The notes under the pieces were generated by a model, which worked only from the letters and a program-made list of their open reading frames with translations, ran no database searches and had not been told where the DNA came from. Positions 34,013-49,100 of a stretch of DNA of 64,000 nt are shown here, one piece after another (positions within the stretch are counted from its first letter, which is position 1; each line of letters starts with the position of its first letter). Source of the stretch: Perkinsus olseni. Its lineage: Eukaryota; Perkinsozoa; Perkinsida. The stretch lies in contig JABANN010000065.1 of assembly GCA_013115125.1 (NCBI GenBank), positions 1-64,000 of the forward strand, in the 5' to 3' direction. A program made the position numbers and the translations under genes.

Positions 34013-34547
34013 GAGTTAATTAGGTTAGTGGGGAGTGGCTGATAGAGAACACCCAGCTGTCCTCTCGACGAGTTTACATCACCCTAGACTGTGCACCTCC
34101 GCCGTGACTGGCAGCCGATAGGAAGATACGACACCACTGAGCAGCACGAGGAGCTAGTATTCGACTGGCGTCAAAGTCACAGGCAGCAGGTGTGGCCTTC
34201 ACGGCAGCATGTCTGTAGGGGTCCCCACTGCCGCTTAGCCCCCTCCCGCTGATAACTAACAACCCAATACGGTTATGGTTGCCAAAGGCGGCGACGGAGG
34301 GAGTTTATGTAAATATAACAATGGTAATAATAGTAGGATGATGCTGCTGCTATCACTAGAAGGAGCCACACGTATGATATCTTTGTCGCTGAAACACAGA
34401 GTCATCTTTGTCGCAGTCTCCACACAACAACATCCTTCTCGAGGTCCGGACGAGCTGTAGTCTGGCATTCAGCATTGCACAACTCTACACGACGCTGGGG
34501 TATAGTCTTGATAGGGCCCGAAACCACCGGCTTAGACCGACCTGAAC
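34013..34547. other. Intergenic region
   Basis: About 535 bp between two minus-strand genes; it should hold the promoter of the OPR-like gene. Short frames, including one with a poly-leucine stretch at 34256-34468, do not look real. Confidence 0.5.
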
Positions 34548-36936
34548 CTACACCCATAAACTACCACAGTCAAGGTAAGATATCTCGCCTGGCCTACCCT
34601 GTGTCATGAGCATGGCGGCTGCTCGCTGACCGGCCTTCACGAAGTCGTTCGGATCCACGATCTCCTCATAGACCTCGAGCGCTACGGGTGGGTTCACAAT
34701 GCCGCCACTCTGCACACTGGAGGTGTCAGTCGGTGACTGACGACAAGGTGACTACTGTCATCACTAGTCCTAGGTTGCCCGACGACTCACCTGGGGAGAA
34801 GACGCTGCTGTCGCCAAGACGTGCTGGGAGGGGTCAATAGGCTGGTACTCGATCCTCGCTGGACGGTAGTCCGGGTGTGTTGGTGGTACCATCGCAGCGA
34901 AATTGCTAGGCCTCCTGAGACGGGGCAGTTGCGAGCCAACTACGTGCTAGTACTACACTTACCGTGAAGCGTTCTGTGATGTACTCCTCCTGAGGGATGG
35001 GCTCCTCGAGGCATCGCTACTGATGCTGCGAGAGCGGCTGGACCTCGAGCGAGATCTGTTGCGATGATGTCTCCTGCGGGACTTCCTTTTCTTTTCTCTT
35101 CTTTCCTTCTTTTTACGTTCCTGTACAGGAAGAACTGCGGCCACAAGCGGGAACTCGAGCGAATCAAGAGACGGGTGCAGAGTAGGCGGCAGAACTATCA
35201 AAAAGCCTCACTCGACACCTAGGCGAATTGAAGTTCACTACAACGAAGGTTAGCTACAACATTCGTCGACACCGCTTTACCAAGCCGATTGCCGAGCGTT
35301 CAGCGTTCCTAGCGATAACATCCTACGATACGCCCGGCATGGACTGGCAGTGAGAGGTAGACTAGTAGTCACCTTCTCTATGAGAAGTAGAGCCAGCTGC
35401 GTCGCTGGGTCCATGTTGTTCAGCTGTTGCGCACTGCCCGGGTTCGTAGCGAAACTCCCGTTGAGGCCGTCACGACCGTTGCCAGCAGCGGCCTCTGACC
35501 CCAAAGGCGTCAGAGGCTTAGAGTTGTTCCTTAAGTCACCTGAGTGCAGGACTGTGCGAAAGGGTTGGGGAGAAGGACAACTCACCAGCGACCATGGCCT
35601 CCCTCAGCTGGTGCCCGACGCTGTACTGTGTTTCTATCATCCTGTTGACACTTGCATGGACCAGAGTTTGAGAGCGGGGACAGAACTCCTTGGCGAGGGA
35701 GTTGGCCTCATTGATGACAACTGTTGTGGGAATATGCTGATGATTGAGAAGCTCGAAGGCAGCCGTCCTGAAGACACAACGGTGAGGCGAGGGAGGGCAG
35801 ATGGCGTAGTGATGGGTTGATGGTGAAGATTATTGACATGGCTAACTAGTGATAGAACTGTAGGGATCAGCAAATGGGCGGAAGATGTGACGAAAGACTC
35901 GAATGCCCGTAATGAGCTGCTCGAACTATGCCCAAGGAAAAGCTAGAGGTGTCAGAATGAGTGAGAACATCAAAGTGCTGCAAAGGTGACGGAGTCTCGA
36001 CAGGCTCGGGAGACTGTCATGTTTAAGAAGAGAGTAAATACACTACTAAAGGGGATCCCTTGACTATCACCCAGAACAGCATAGCACCCGGTCGTGATCC
36101 CGTGTAGGACCTCATTATCGACAGCTCCGATGTGCTGAGTGACTTCTGCAATGATTCGTCCAGTATGCTGATTATCCATCTATCACAATACACCAGGTTA
36201 GGCACCATACCTGTGAGAGAGAAGAAGCAGGAACCTTGCTAGGAATTAAAGTACATAACTACTGGTATTACCAGAGAGAAGCTCCTCAGTAAAAATATAG
36301 TACTCGGGTTCTTTAGGGAGCTTCCGCATGAACTCACTAAGATGCCACAAAGATTCTCTTCCAATGCGACCTTACCCTCGCCTTACTCGATAGCAGCATC
36401 AACCTCCGCTATGGTATGAGGTTTCTTATCGTCCCAGGCCATGAGGAACAGGACCGCCTCGCGTCTATTCTCGTGCCTTTCAATCCTAACTCGTGGTCGG
36501 AAGTCTTTAATAGGGCGGAGGGCTGTAGGGCCATGGTTGCCGCTGGCTGTGTGAGTGTGAAGAACTCTGTCATCGTGTTGATTAGCAGAGGATGATGGTG
36601 GAGGGAAAAATGATCTGGATGCCGACCTCCTTGTGGACGATGCGTCTCGGTACCGCCTCTCGCGCCGTTCACGATCGTACTCCCACTCATCGTCACGAGC
36701 CTGTCATGAGAAGAAGAGATAAACTTCATCAAAATCCTCGTCTTTGCGGACGTGCGACCGTTATTCACGGAAAAATAGGAAAAATCGTCGAAAAAGGCCG
36801 GAAAAAAAGCAGCTCCAGTTGGTACTACCTTCCTGCGCCCTTCTCTGCTCTCATCATGAGAACGCCCCTTAGAAGATCTATGCGAAGACCTGCCCCTCGG
36901 GGACCGCTCACGGGAATTGCTACGGAACGCGTACAT
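34548..36936 (-). CDS. SR-rich nuclear protein, likely RNA-processing factor
   Basis: The ATG at 36936 begins MYAFRSNSRERSPRGRSSHR, an Arg/Ser domain that continues after an intron as DDEWEYDRERRERRYRD and TRRSASRSF. Ordered exons follow: FRPRVRIERHENRREAVLFL, EFMRKLPKEPEYYIFTEELL, AAFELLNHQHIPTTVVINEA, HASVNRMIETQYSVGHQLRE and NMDPATQLALLLIEK. A second RS-rich basic region (about 35140-35010) is followed by LEEPIPQEEYITERFT, DYRPARIEYQPIDPSQHVL and VALEVYEEIVDPNDFVKAGQ with TAG at 34548-34550. RS domains at both ends suggest a splicing-related role in nuclear speckles. I cannot name the ordered core. Exon joins around 35880-36180 are unresolved. It is divergent from the hydrolase gene, 92 bp away. 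Confidence 0.6.
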
Positions 36937-37027
36937 TCTTTATCGATTGCTTGGGCGTGCGCTTCTTACCCCAAGGGTTCCCTTTTCCGTTGTGACCCTC
37001 GCCGGCCCGATCTAGTGTGCGTCGCTG
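36937..37027. promoter_or_regulatory. 91-bp spacer between divergent start codons
   Basis: The two ATGs of the SR-rich gene and the hydrolase gene face away from each other with 91 bp between. Both promoters and 5' UTRs must overlap here unless transcription starts inside a neighbour. No TATA box is evident. Confidence 0.45.
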
Positions 37028-38503
37028 ATGGTCACTCTACAGAGTCGATGGCTGCGGGCGGGTACAGCGGGAGTACTGACGAATCTGAGGCGACGATGGG
37101 GGTCCTGGAGGCTCCCCATCCCCATCAAGGTTGCCGTTATAGGGGTATCTTTGCTCGGTGGTTATGCATGGCATACACAGGTTAACCCCAAGATACGGCG
37201 TAATGCCTTGCTCCAGAGCTTTTCATCCCAGGGAGGGTATCTTTCCTTAGCAGATTACTGGTGGTCTAACAGGTCTGCGAAAATAGCAAAGCAGAAGTTC
37301 GGGTTGGATGGTGACCTCTGCCATTTTTACGGTGAGAAGGGGGGCGTGGATTCTGACTTGCAGAACATCAGAAGGGCGGCTAAGGCCCGTGTCGAGTCGG
37401 ATGAGGTTGATCCGTCCTTTGCGATGCACTGGGAGACCGGCGCCTGGCTTCGTTATGGGAATGTGCTCTGGCGGGTTGGGTATTTCCCGTCATCGCGTTT
37501 GCCGTGCGATGACCCCCTTCCAGCGGCCTGCGATAGAGGCTGGTGTCTTGTGATACTTCCGGGTAACGATAGGGGCCTTGAGATGGCACAGAGGATGTCG
37601 GAGGTCACCGATGGAAGGTTTGAAGTGAAAGATTCTTCCGATCGGCCCAGTATGAATCCTGATGGAGAATCTTTATTATCGAGGTTGGACCTGGTAGGGT
37701 TTGGTATCTTAGGTCAATCAAAGATATGCCTCGACCGTTTTATTGATTTTATATTTGCTATGTTCAGCGGCGGAGCGAAGACGCCCCAGACGGTACCGCA
37801 CACGGACGGCTGCCCTCTCGTAGTCTTCCTACCCTCCTTTGCGGAGCACTACGCCTCCCGTCAAGTGCCAATGTCCCTAACACTCGCGAGTCGGGGGATT
37901 TGTGGTATGATACTAATCGAGAACCCTCTCAGGGGTAGGCGGGCCCCTCCACCATCGATGTCCCTCCATGCGGAATGCATGCATAGTGTTGACCAATTCC
38001 TGGCCTTTGCGGCTCGATCAGTATCTGACACCCGAGGGTTGCTGCACTGGATCGACTCCAAGATCCGCCCCGATAGGCTTTGCGTGGGTGGCCTGTCCAT
38101 CGGGGCCTCCATCGCCACTATGAGTGCAGTAACACTGCGGAACCTCGCTGCTGGTCTGTCGTTGTGTGCATTCTTCCCAGCATCATCGGCTAGCTCGACC
38201 TGGACTCACGAGCGCAGTGCTATGCGGCCTTACGTCAATCCCAAGCTTGATAGAGGGTACATCGAGGAAGCGACTGCTGCTACTGACATCACTACCTACC
38301 CTATGCCTACCACCCTTTCTGGCAACAGCAGCCGAGTGGAGCTGCTGGGCGCCCGGCATGACGCTATCATACTGGGGGAGAACACACGAAGGTTGAGTGA
38401 GTATCTTGGCTGCCCCATAAGATGGGTTAGAGGAGGCCATGTTACAGGAGCGCTGCTGCAGCAACATGAATTCATCCAGGCCATCACTCGGGCGGTGTCA
38501 TGA
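37028..38503 (+). CDS. ABHD18-type alpha/beta hydrolase, membrane-anchored, intronless
   Basis: A single exon of 491 residues. An N-terminal segment PIPIKVAVIGVSLLGGYAWH is a likely membrane anchor. The hydrolase core shows CPLVVFLPSFAEH, the family motif LIENPLRGRRAP, HSVDQFLAFAARS, and the nucleophile elbow GLSIGAS (Ser in GxSxG). A late LLGARHDAII and RGGHVTG could carry the acid and His of the triad. This order matches the ABHD18/DUF2048 family; human ABHD18 has been linked to cardiolipin turnover, but the substrate here is unknown. Lack of introns is striking because nearly every neighbour has several. An exact GGCGGAGCGAAG motif is in the coding sequence at 37769-37780 (SGGAKT). Confidence 0.82.
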   Translation: MVTLQSRWLRAGTAGVLTNLRRRWGSWRLPIPIKVAVIGVSLLGGYAWHTQVNPKIRRNALLQSFSSQGGYLSLADYWWSNRSAKIAKQKFGLDGDLCHFYGEKGGVDSDLQNIRRAAKARVESDEVDPSFAMHWETGAWLRYGNVLWRVGYFPSSRLPCDDPLPAACDRGWCLVILPGNDRGLEMAQRMSEVTDGRFEVKDSSDRPSMNPDGESLLSRLDLVGFGILGQSKICLDRFIDFIFAMFSGGAKTPQTVPHTDGCPLVVFLPSFAEHYASRQVPMSLTLASRGICGMILIENPLRGRRAPPPSMSLHAECMHSVDQFLAFAARSVSDTRGLLHWIDSKIRPDRLCVGGLSIGASIATMSAVTLRNLAAGLSLCAFFPASSASSTWTHERSAMRPYVNPKLDRGYIEEATAATDITTYPMPTTLSGNSSRVELLGARHDAIILGENTRRLSEYLGCPIRWVRGGHVTGALLQQHEFIQAITRAVS

Positions 38504-39208
38504 GAGCTGTGTGAGTCGGATTTACTGAGTTTGACTGAGTTTGGTGCGATCTATTTATTAACATGATGGTATCTTTTTTATGCAACAGTTTCAGCTTTCA
38601 TCACTTCTTGTTGTGTATCGAGAACGTGGCTTTGTGGGAGTGTAGGTGTTTTACCATTTTTTAATCAGAATCGTCGCTGGATGTCATCCCGACCGTATCT
38701 TCATACTCATAGCCACTGTAAAGGCCTCAACCTCTGTGCAAGGCATAAGTATCTTGTATGGCAGCAACATATGTTTATGATAGGCCAGGTCCGACATGAG
38801 GATAAGATGAAAGATGTAGTAACTTCGGGGGCGGAGCGAAGCTGGAAGGCTCTGATGAACGGATATCGATGTACTGATGTTATTGATGGTGATAATGGCA
38901 GACACAGTGGACAGCGATGGGAGTGGGTATCTGATGTCGACTCATGATGATGTCAAGTAATTGAGGATTGCGTTGAAGTATCAATAATGACATGAGATGG
39001 AATACCACAGTATTGCAGCATAGCGTTGATGCAGGCGTATCTTGTATTACCAACAGGTGGTGGTTTTCAACTAGTAAGCGAGGGGGGTTTGAGGTGGAAG
39101 AAGAAGTATTATCACGATAGTTGTTGATGACCATCGACATTTATAGCCATTGCTTCTATCACTGTATTATATCAACGTCGCCGGCTCGATACCCGGGTGG
39201 AGAAACTC
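38504..39208. other. Intergenic region with one copy of the GGCGGAGCGAAGC motif
   Basis: About 700 bp, AT-richer, no convincing gene. The exact 13-bp motif is at 38830-38842. Confidence 0.5.
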
Positions 39209-40987
39209 ATGCAATCACTCCGGGTCTCTATTTCTGGTTGCTCGCGTGATGGCCTTTGCAGTCCACATCGTTCGGCAGGGATTCCGCTCTGTTGGCTGCT
39301 ATCGGTCGTGCTGTTCGGTGTAATCTCGGCATTCGTTGTTGGCCGGTCGCCACTGTGTAGCGGTATACTCTTCACTGCAAGAGCTTGGGTTCGCCGTTGT
39401 GAATGCTATATTGTCCTTTTTCCTTGTTGTTGTTTTCCTCTGGTCAATGTTTCCCAACCAGTTCGGCCAGAGGATGTCGGATCGATCCCCGGCGGAGGCA
39501 TCTAGTGATGGTGGGTATGTAACAGCACCCAACGGTGGAGGTAGTACTAGTAGTACTGATGGTAGTGAGGCTGCTGCAGCTGATAAGCAGCAACAACAAC
39601 AACAGGCAGGGGAGAGATGGTGAGCACGCGTTGAGGGGGGCACTCGTGTTGATGCGTTGTACGGTTTTTTACTACTATATCTACCACCAACCGCTCATGC
39701 GGGCCTTCCATAGCATGAGTATGAACAGTATCATTATGGTAACGCTGGAACTGCTGGTTCAACCATGCCAAAGTTATAATTTGGCAGAATTTCTCCCAGC
39801 GTTCGCGGTTTCTGCCGACGAGTATCTTCGTGACTATTATGTGTATCATGCAACAATCGACCTTAAGATACCATCCACAGTACTTCCATAATATCATTAC
39901 TCAGGAACTCCGCCTCGACAGCCTCGGATGCCATGCAGCGTCATGGCTCCTACGCCCAACAAGGCAACGCTCAGCTCGCTACTACTTCCATTGCTGGAGG
40001 GGAGGACATGATGTCCCCTTATGATGAGTATGCGGGAGGATCGTCGTCGTCGATGATGCTGCCACCCATGAATGTTGACGCTGTTATTGTTAGAGAGCAG
40101 GACATTAGAGGTAATACGGCACTTACTCGGTCAGGAGAAGATTCATTCCTTCTCTTCTCTTCTAAGACTTCTCGGTTCATTATGTGCTCATGTTGCCACG
40201 CTCGATCAGATCAAACGCGACGGCAGGTCATAGCTGAACTATCACAGTTTGCCTCGGCCATCAAAACTGAGGGTGAGTCGAGTCTGGCCACTCAGGGCTC
40301 TCCACCCCTTGCTGTAGGTGCTCCGATAACCATCAACAACTTGCATCAGAGCTCTACCAACACTATGATGAACTCACATGGTAACACTGACGCCCCTCCC
40401 GAACGGCCGAAGAGCTCCATTGAGGTCCTCGCTGACTCGTTCAACAGGTTTTTCGAGAGCCCCTTTAATAAGTAGTATCCTTGGATGGGCCCGGTCGCCA
40501 CATCGATGCTGTTGCTGCGGTCAGAGTTTGTTTTGTCGGCATCACAAGCGTGAGCTTGTATTTGGTATACAACTACTACACCCACAAGTGGAGAGAGGAG
40601 GAATTGCAACGAAAAATCGATGCGAACTTCTTACTGAGGTAGGTGTTGGACCAAATCGATCGACTGATCGATTATGTATGGTCCTTCCGGTACTTATCGT
40701 CGGTGGGGAGATAGGTGTTAATGTTAGGGCTACACAGTGGGCCTTCAATGAGGATGTCAGACATGAGCGTCCGTTCTTCGGGGGAGCTTTTTTCAACCAT
40801 AACAAGTGATGATGATACTACCACTACAACCGCACTATGTCCACTTTTGCTACCATTTGATGATGTATTCTGTAATAACCGATTGGGAAGGGCGGCGGCA
40901 CAGCACCAACGCTCTCGGTGCTACTGTGATGATTATGTGATGCTCATTCACCTCTTTGCATTGATTTGCGGTGCTTGGTGTTGTTAA
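39209..40987 (+). CDS. Multi-pass membrane protein of unknown function
   Basis: Six exons with agreeing phases: 39209-39317, 39382-39619, 39905-40110, 40210-40471, 40525-40638, 40738-40987, giving 392 residues. Membrane segments are seen at the N-terminus (IPLCWLLSVVLF), next (FAVVNAILSFFLVVVFLW) and before the C-terminus (VCFVGITSVSLYLVYNYY followed by HKWREEELQRKI). The centre is soluble, polar and Gln/Ser-rich (six consecutive Gln) with helical bits (RRQVIAELSQFASAIK, SIEVLADSFNRFFES). First-intron choice is open: exon 1 could instead end at 39362. The C-terminal exon is less certain; another frame there reads WAFNEDVRHERPFFGG. No family recognised. Confidence 0.6.
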
Positions 40988-40992
40988 TAGAT

Positions 40993-41060
40993 GACGTCTG
41001 TAGAGATCGAACCTGGGACCTCGGGACTGCGGTTGAGACACCGGGACACTTGTAAGGATT
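40993..41060 (-). mobile_element. Antisense tRNA-like element just after the membrane-protein stop
   Basis: The reverse complement contains CCGCAGTCCCGAGGTCCCAG followed by GTTCGATC, i.e. an anticodon-side stretch, variable loop and T-arm. It is one of the longer members of the family and might lie in an intron if the membrane protein continues. Confidence 0.45.
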
Positions 41061-41827
41061 GGAGAGCGCCGCGTTAGCATCGGGAGAGGACTGGCAGGAA
41101 TATGATCGACTCACAGAGAGTACAAAAGCTTCGGAAAAGGATACTGCAGGACCTTTCCGGTGATGCCCGGCCTCACTGTGACATCCCCACCCGTGTGCAT
41201 GCGTGCAGCACGCACGCACGCACATACACACCCCAAATTCAGGCCAGCAGGAGGGGTATGATCAGAGCAGCCAAGTATGGACGCGATGGAGCTGATGAAT
41301 GGATATCTCTGCTGATGTTGGTATCACATCGTTGGAGGTAGGTCCAGTGGGGGTGCCGCCAGCAGGGCTCCTGTACCATGGTAGGAGGTGTAGTGGGGTG
41401 AAGGCCTCGTTGGGCAGAGGGTTCGCCTCGAGGTCCCGCGTTGTGTGCTCCACTGCTGCTGATCTGTCCCCATGTTCTGGGTGGCTCATACATAGCGTAC
41501 TTGCCTCACCCGGGGATCGAACCAGAGTGCTCGGTTAACCCTTGCTCGATGATAATGCAGTTATTAGGAGTGCTCTGGTATTCACTCCACCGTCAAGGCA
41601 GTCTCGGGTCTTGCTCGCCCTTAGGGCTATGGCTGCTGCTGGCCTCGTGACATCGTTATCGCTGATGGTGGTGGTGTATGTGTGTCCTCTGTGATGGCTG
41701 GCGGGAAGGGGACAACAGGGGATACATGTGGTTGTTTAGCTATACGGGATTTAGCGAAGGAGTGGTATGACGGTGATCTGCACGCATATACAAGGGTTGT
41801 GGTAAACTGTATAATGTTGTGTTGGAG

Positions 41828-46158
<4,331 letters not shown>

Positions 46159-49100
46159 GCGTTGATGTCTGGCGTGACTAAGAACTCGACACTGCATCTG
46201 TCTAAGGAGGAGCTGAATAATTTGATTAAGAATGGTGCTTATGCTGCCTTCAGTAAGAATGAGGAAGGTGAGGGAAAAAGGACGACGTTAGCGGACCGAA
46301 GCAGCAGCTGCTATTGCTACAGGGGACCAAGAGAAGTCTGACCAGTTTGTATCGGCCACTATTGATGACATCCTCTCATCGGATAGGGCCAGGACTGTTA
46401 CGTAAGTTGACACGACGACGACGAGTACATCCCGAACGGCCTTGTGACGAATACTTTAATTTATCAGCCTATAATTTATCGTAGGCAGGAAAATGTGTAT
46501 TTTTCAAGAGAATAATAAAATAAAAATACAAGAATATATTTATGTCAGCTACTACATACACGTATCTATAGAATAATTTTACATAGTGATATTCAGTGTA
46601 CAGTCCAATCCAAAATTTTTTTGACTGGGCTGTATCCTTTATGATGAGCCTCTTCTCCTTATTCTCTCTGATAGATGGGCCATCGGATGGTGTTTCCGAT
46701 GTTTTAATCGAGGACACGCAGCCTTGATTGGTCGAATCGTGATCAGGTACGGTACGGTGGTGTCTGGTGGGCGCAAGTCGGCATTCTCGAAGGCCACGTT
46801 CGTGGCTAATGAGGAGGACTTGGAGCCTGAGAGTCCGAAGATGAGCCAACCCTCACCGAGTACAGAGGATGAACATGGCAATAATGTAAGATGTCGGGGC
46901 CGGGGATCGAACCTGGATGCCTCTCGCGTCAGGTATCTGTCGAGGATACTGACTTCTGGCGTAAGCTGGTCGGGGATGATAGTCTGGCGCAGTTGATGGA
47001 TGAGGAGGCCTTTGATGAGGATATGGGCGAAAGGCGATCAAAGTGAGTTCCACTCGTAGCTGTCGCTGCAGCTCGGAATCAAGTAACCACAATTTTCTTA
47101 TTCACATTCTTGTTGATCGTCCTTCGGGTTCACTTTTTCAACCATCGGACTTGTGCGTATGTGCAGATTCTCCGGCTCCTATGCGATACCGTCATTATCG
47201 GAGATGATACGCCAGACTCAGGGTGGCGGAGGCGGTGCCCATGGCCCCACCCCAGCCCAGTCGGCCAGGCAGTTGGAGCGGCAGAGGCTCGGCTTCTGGT
47301 TTAGCAAGAGCAAGAGGAGGGACCTCCATCAAATGTTTAGATATGGTGTTTATGGCCAGTGGGAGGTAACTCATATCGATCAAACGGGCGCGCGCTTCCG
47401 ACAAGGTTTACTTTATATTTAGGCGTTCCGGGATTATCTATTAGAGGATGAGACTGCCCATCATGATAACTCTCGGAAGGCAGCAGTTCCCCCGTCCACG
47501 ACAGAGACAGCATCGTCCACTCGAGGGGTGGGCAGCAGTGGCTCGGTGAGCTTGGCAACGCCATCGCCTAGTGAGGAGAGTAGTGAAGAGGATTATGAAG
47601 GCGAAGATATGAACAGCAGGTTGGTGCTTATCTTGCTATCTTGCAATTCCTCAACGGGATGGCATTGTACTTCCCAGAGTTGATGCTGGCGAGATAGACG
47701 AGTTTGGTATGGTTATAACTGATGAGAGTGGTGATGGTGAAGGCAGAGAGGACGGACATGCTAAGGTACTCAGTTGTACTGGTCTATGACGGCGCCCTTC
47801 GTCAATAGGAAGATGATTATCAGTGATCAACGACAATAATTATCATCATACTAGTCATCGACTTCTGCATGCAGCTTATAAGGGATTGTGAGGATTAGTT
47901 TTGCCCAGGGGAGTTCCGGAACCCCTATACTGGGCTTGAGAGTGGCCTCCAGCGTCTTGGGAATGAGTCGTGCGTTCAGGATGGTGGCGGAGAGACGAAG
48001 GAGTCCGGAGTTGATGCAGAGATCTCACCACTACGGCTGAAGGGCCTGATGATAATGTGGATTGGAGTATTGTACAGGACTATAATGACCTGTGCTTACG
48101 GTGATTATGCTGCTGCATCGCTCCGCTGTTGATTGCTGTCTTTGTTGTGTAGGTATGGTTACCCGTAGGAGGGCAGCTGCCGAGGCGAAGAGAGCGCAAG
48201 AGGAGGAGGAAAAGCAACAGGCTATGTTGAAGGAATCTCCGGATGATGGGTATGTTGTGGTATTCGACTGTGGAGGAAAAATTGGGGAGAATTTATTCAT
48301 TTCGCATGCTTCATGACCGCATGGATGAGGGAAATTGGTAGAGCAATAGAATTCATGGATGGACTCCGGGCACAGCGGAGCGAAGCAATCGTTGTTTGTC
48401 CTTTTTAAGGTCCCCTGAAGGTGGTGATGGGTCAGCCTCCTCCTCCCCCTCTCCGGAGGGTGGTAGAGGTCTTACACCATCCAAGAGCCCATCGGTGGAG
48501 GATGCGCCCTCGCCGACGGAGATGGACAAACAACCTGCCCATCACCATCATCATAGCAGCAACAGCCACTTCCAGATGCTCACTGCTGAGGATGCAACGG
48601 GTAGGGGTAGGGTGGCGACCTGAACTCAACGCCACCGTGGCGTTGAGGAAATGCAAGATGAGCAAGATTGCGATAGGTGTGTATACTCATGTAAAGTGGA
48701 TATATGATGTGGAGCTCCTGAATGTGATTTGGGAGGAGGTGAAGGCAGACCCTCAGTTAAAGGCGATGGTCATGGGGGAAGGGGAGAGCGATGGTAGGCA
48801 TTACTGAGACCCCGGGTTCGATCCCTGCCAGAGGCGTATTTCAGAAGCCATGACAGATGATGAGCCGGCGGATGTCCGTAAGGCGATCGTTGCGGAGTTG
48901 GACGCAGATCGGTCCAACCCGGATACAGCGAAGTTCGACGAGCTGTTCATGTGGACGGCCATGCCGGACGTCATTGGCCATGTGGCTGAGACCTCTGTCA
49001 CTGCTATGTGGAAGTAATAAAAGGCGGAGCGAAGCGATCCCTCATTTTCAGTATAGGTATAATAAAAACAGGGACCTTCAAGACTTGGTCCTGGGAGCGA

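Noticed and set aside
35350-35820. Plus-strand open frame of 156 codons
   Set aside because: Antisense to well-supported exons of the SR-rich gene; no coding character of its own.
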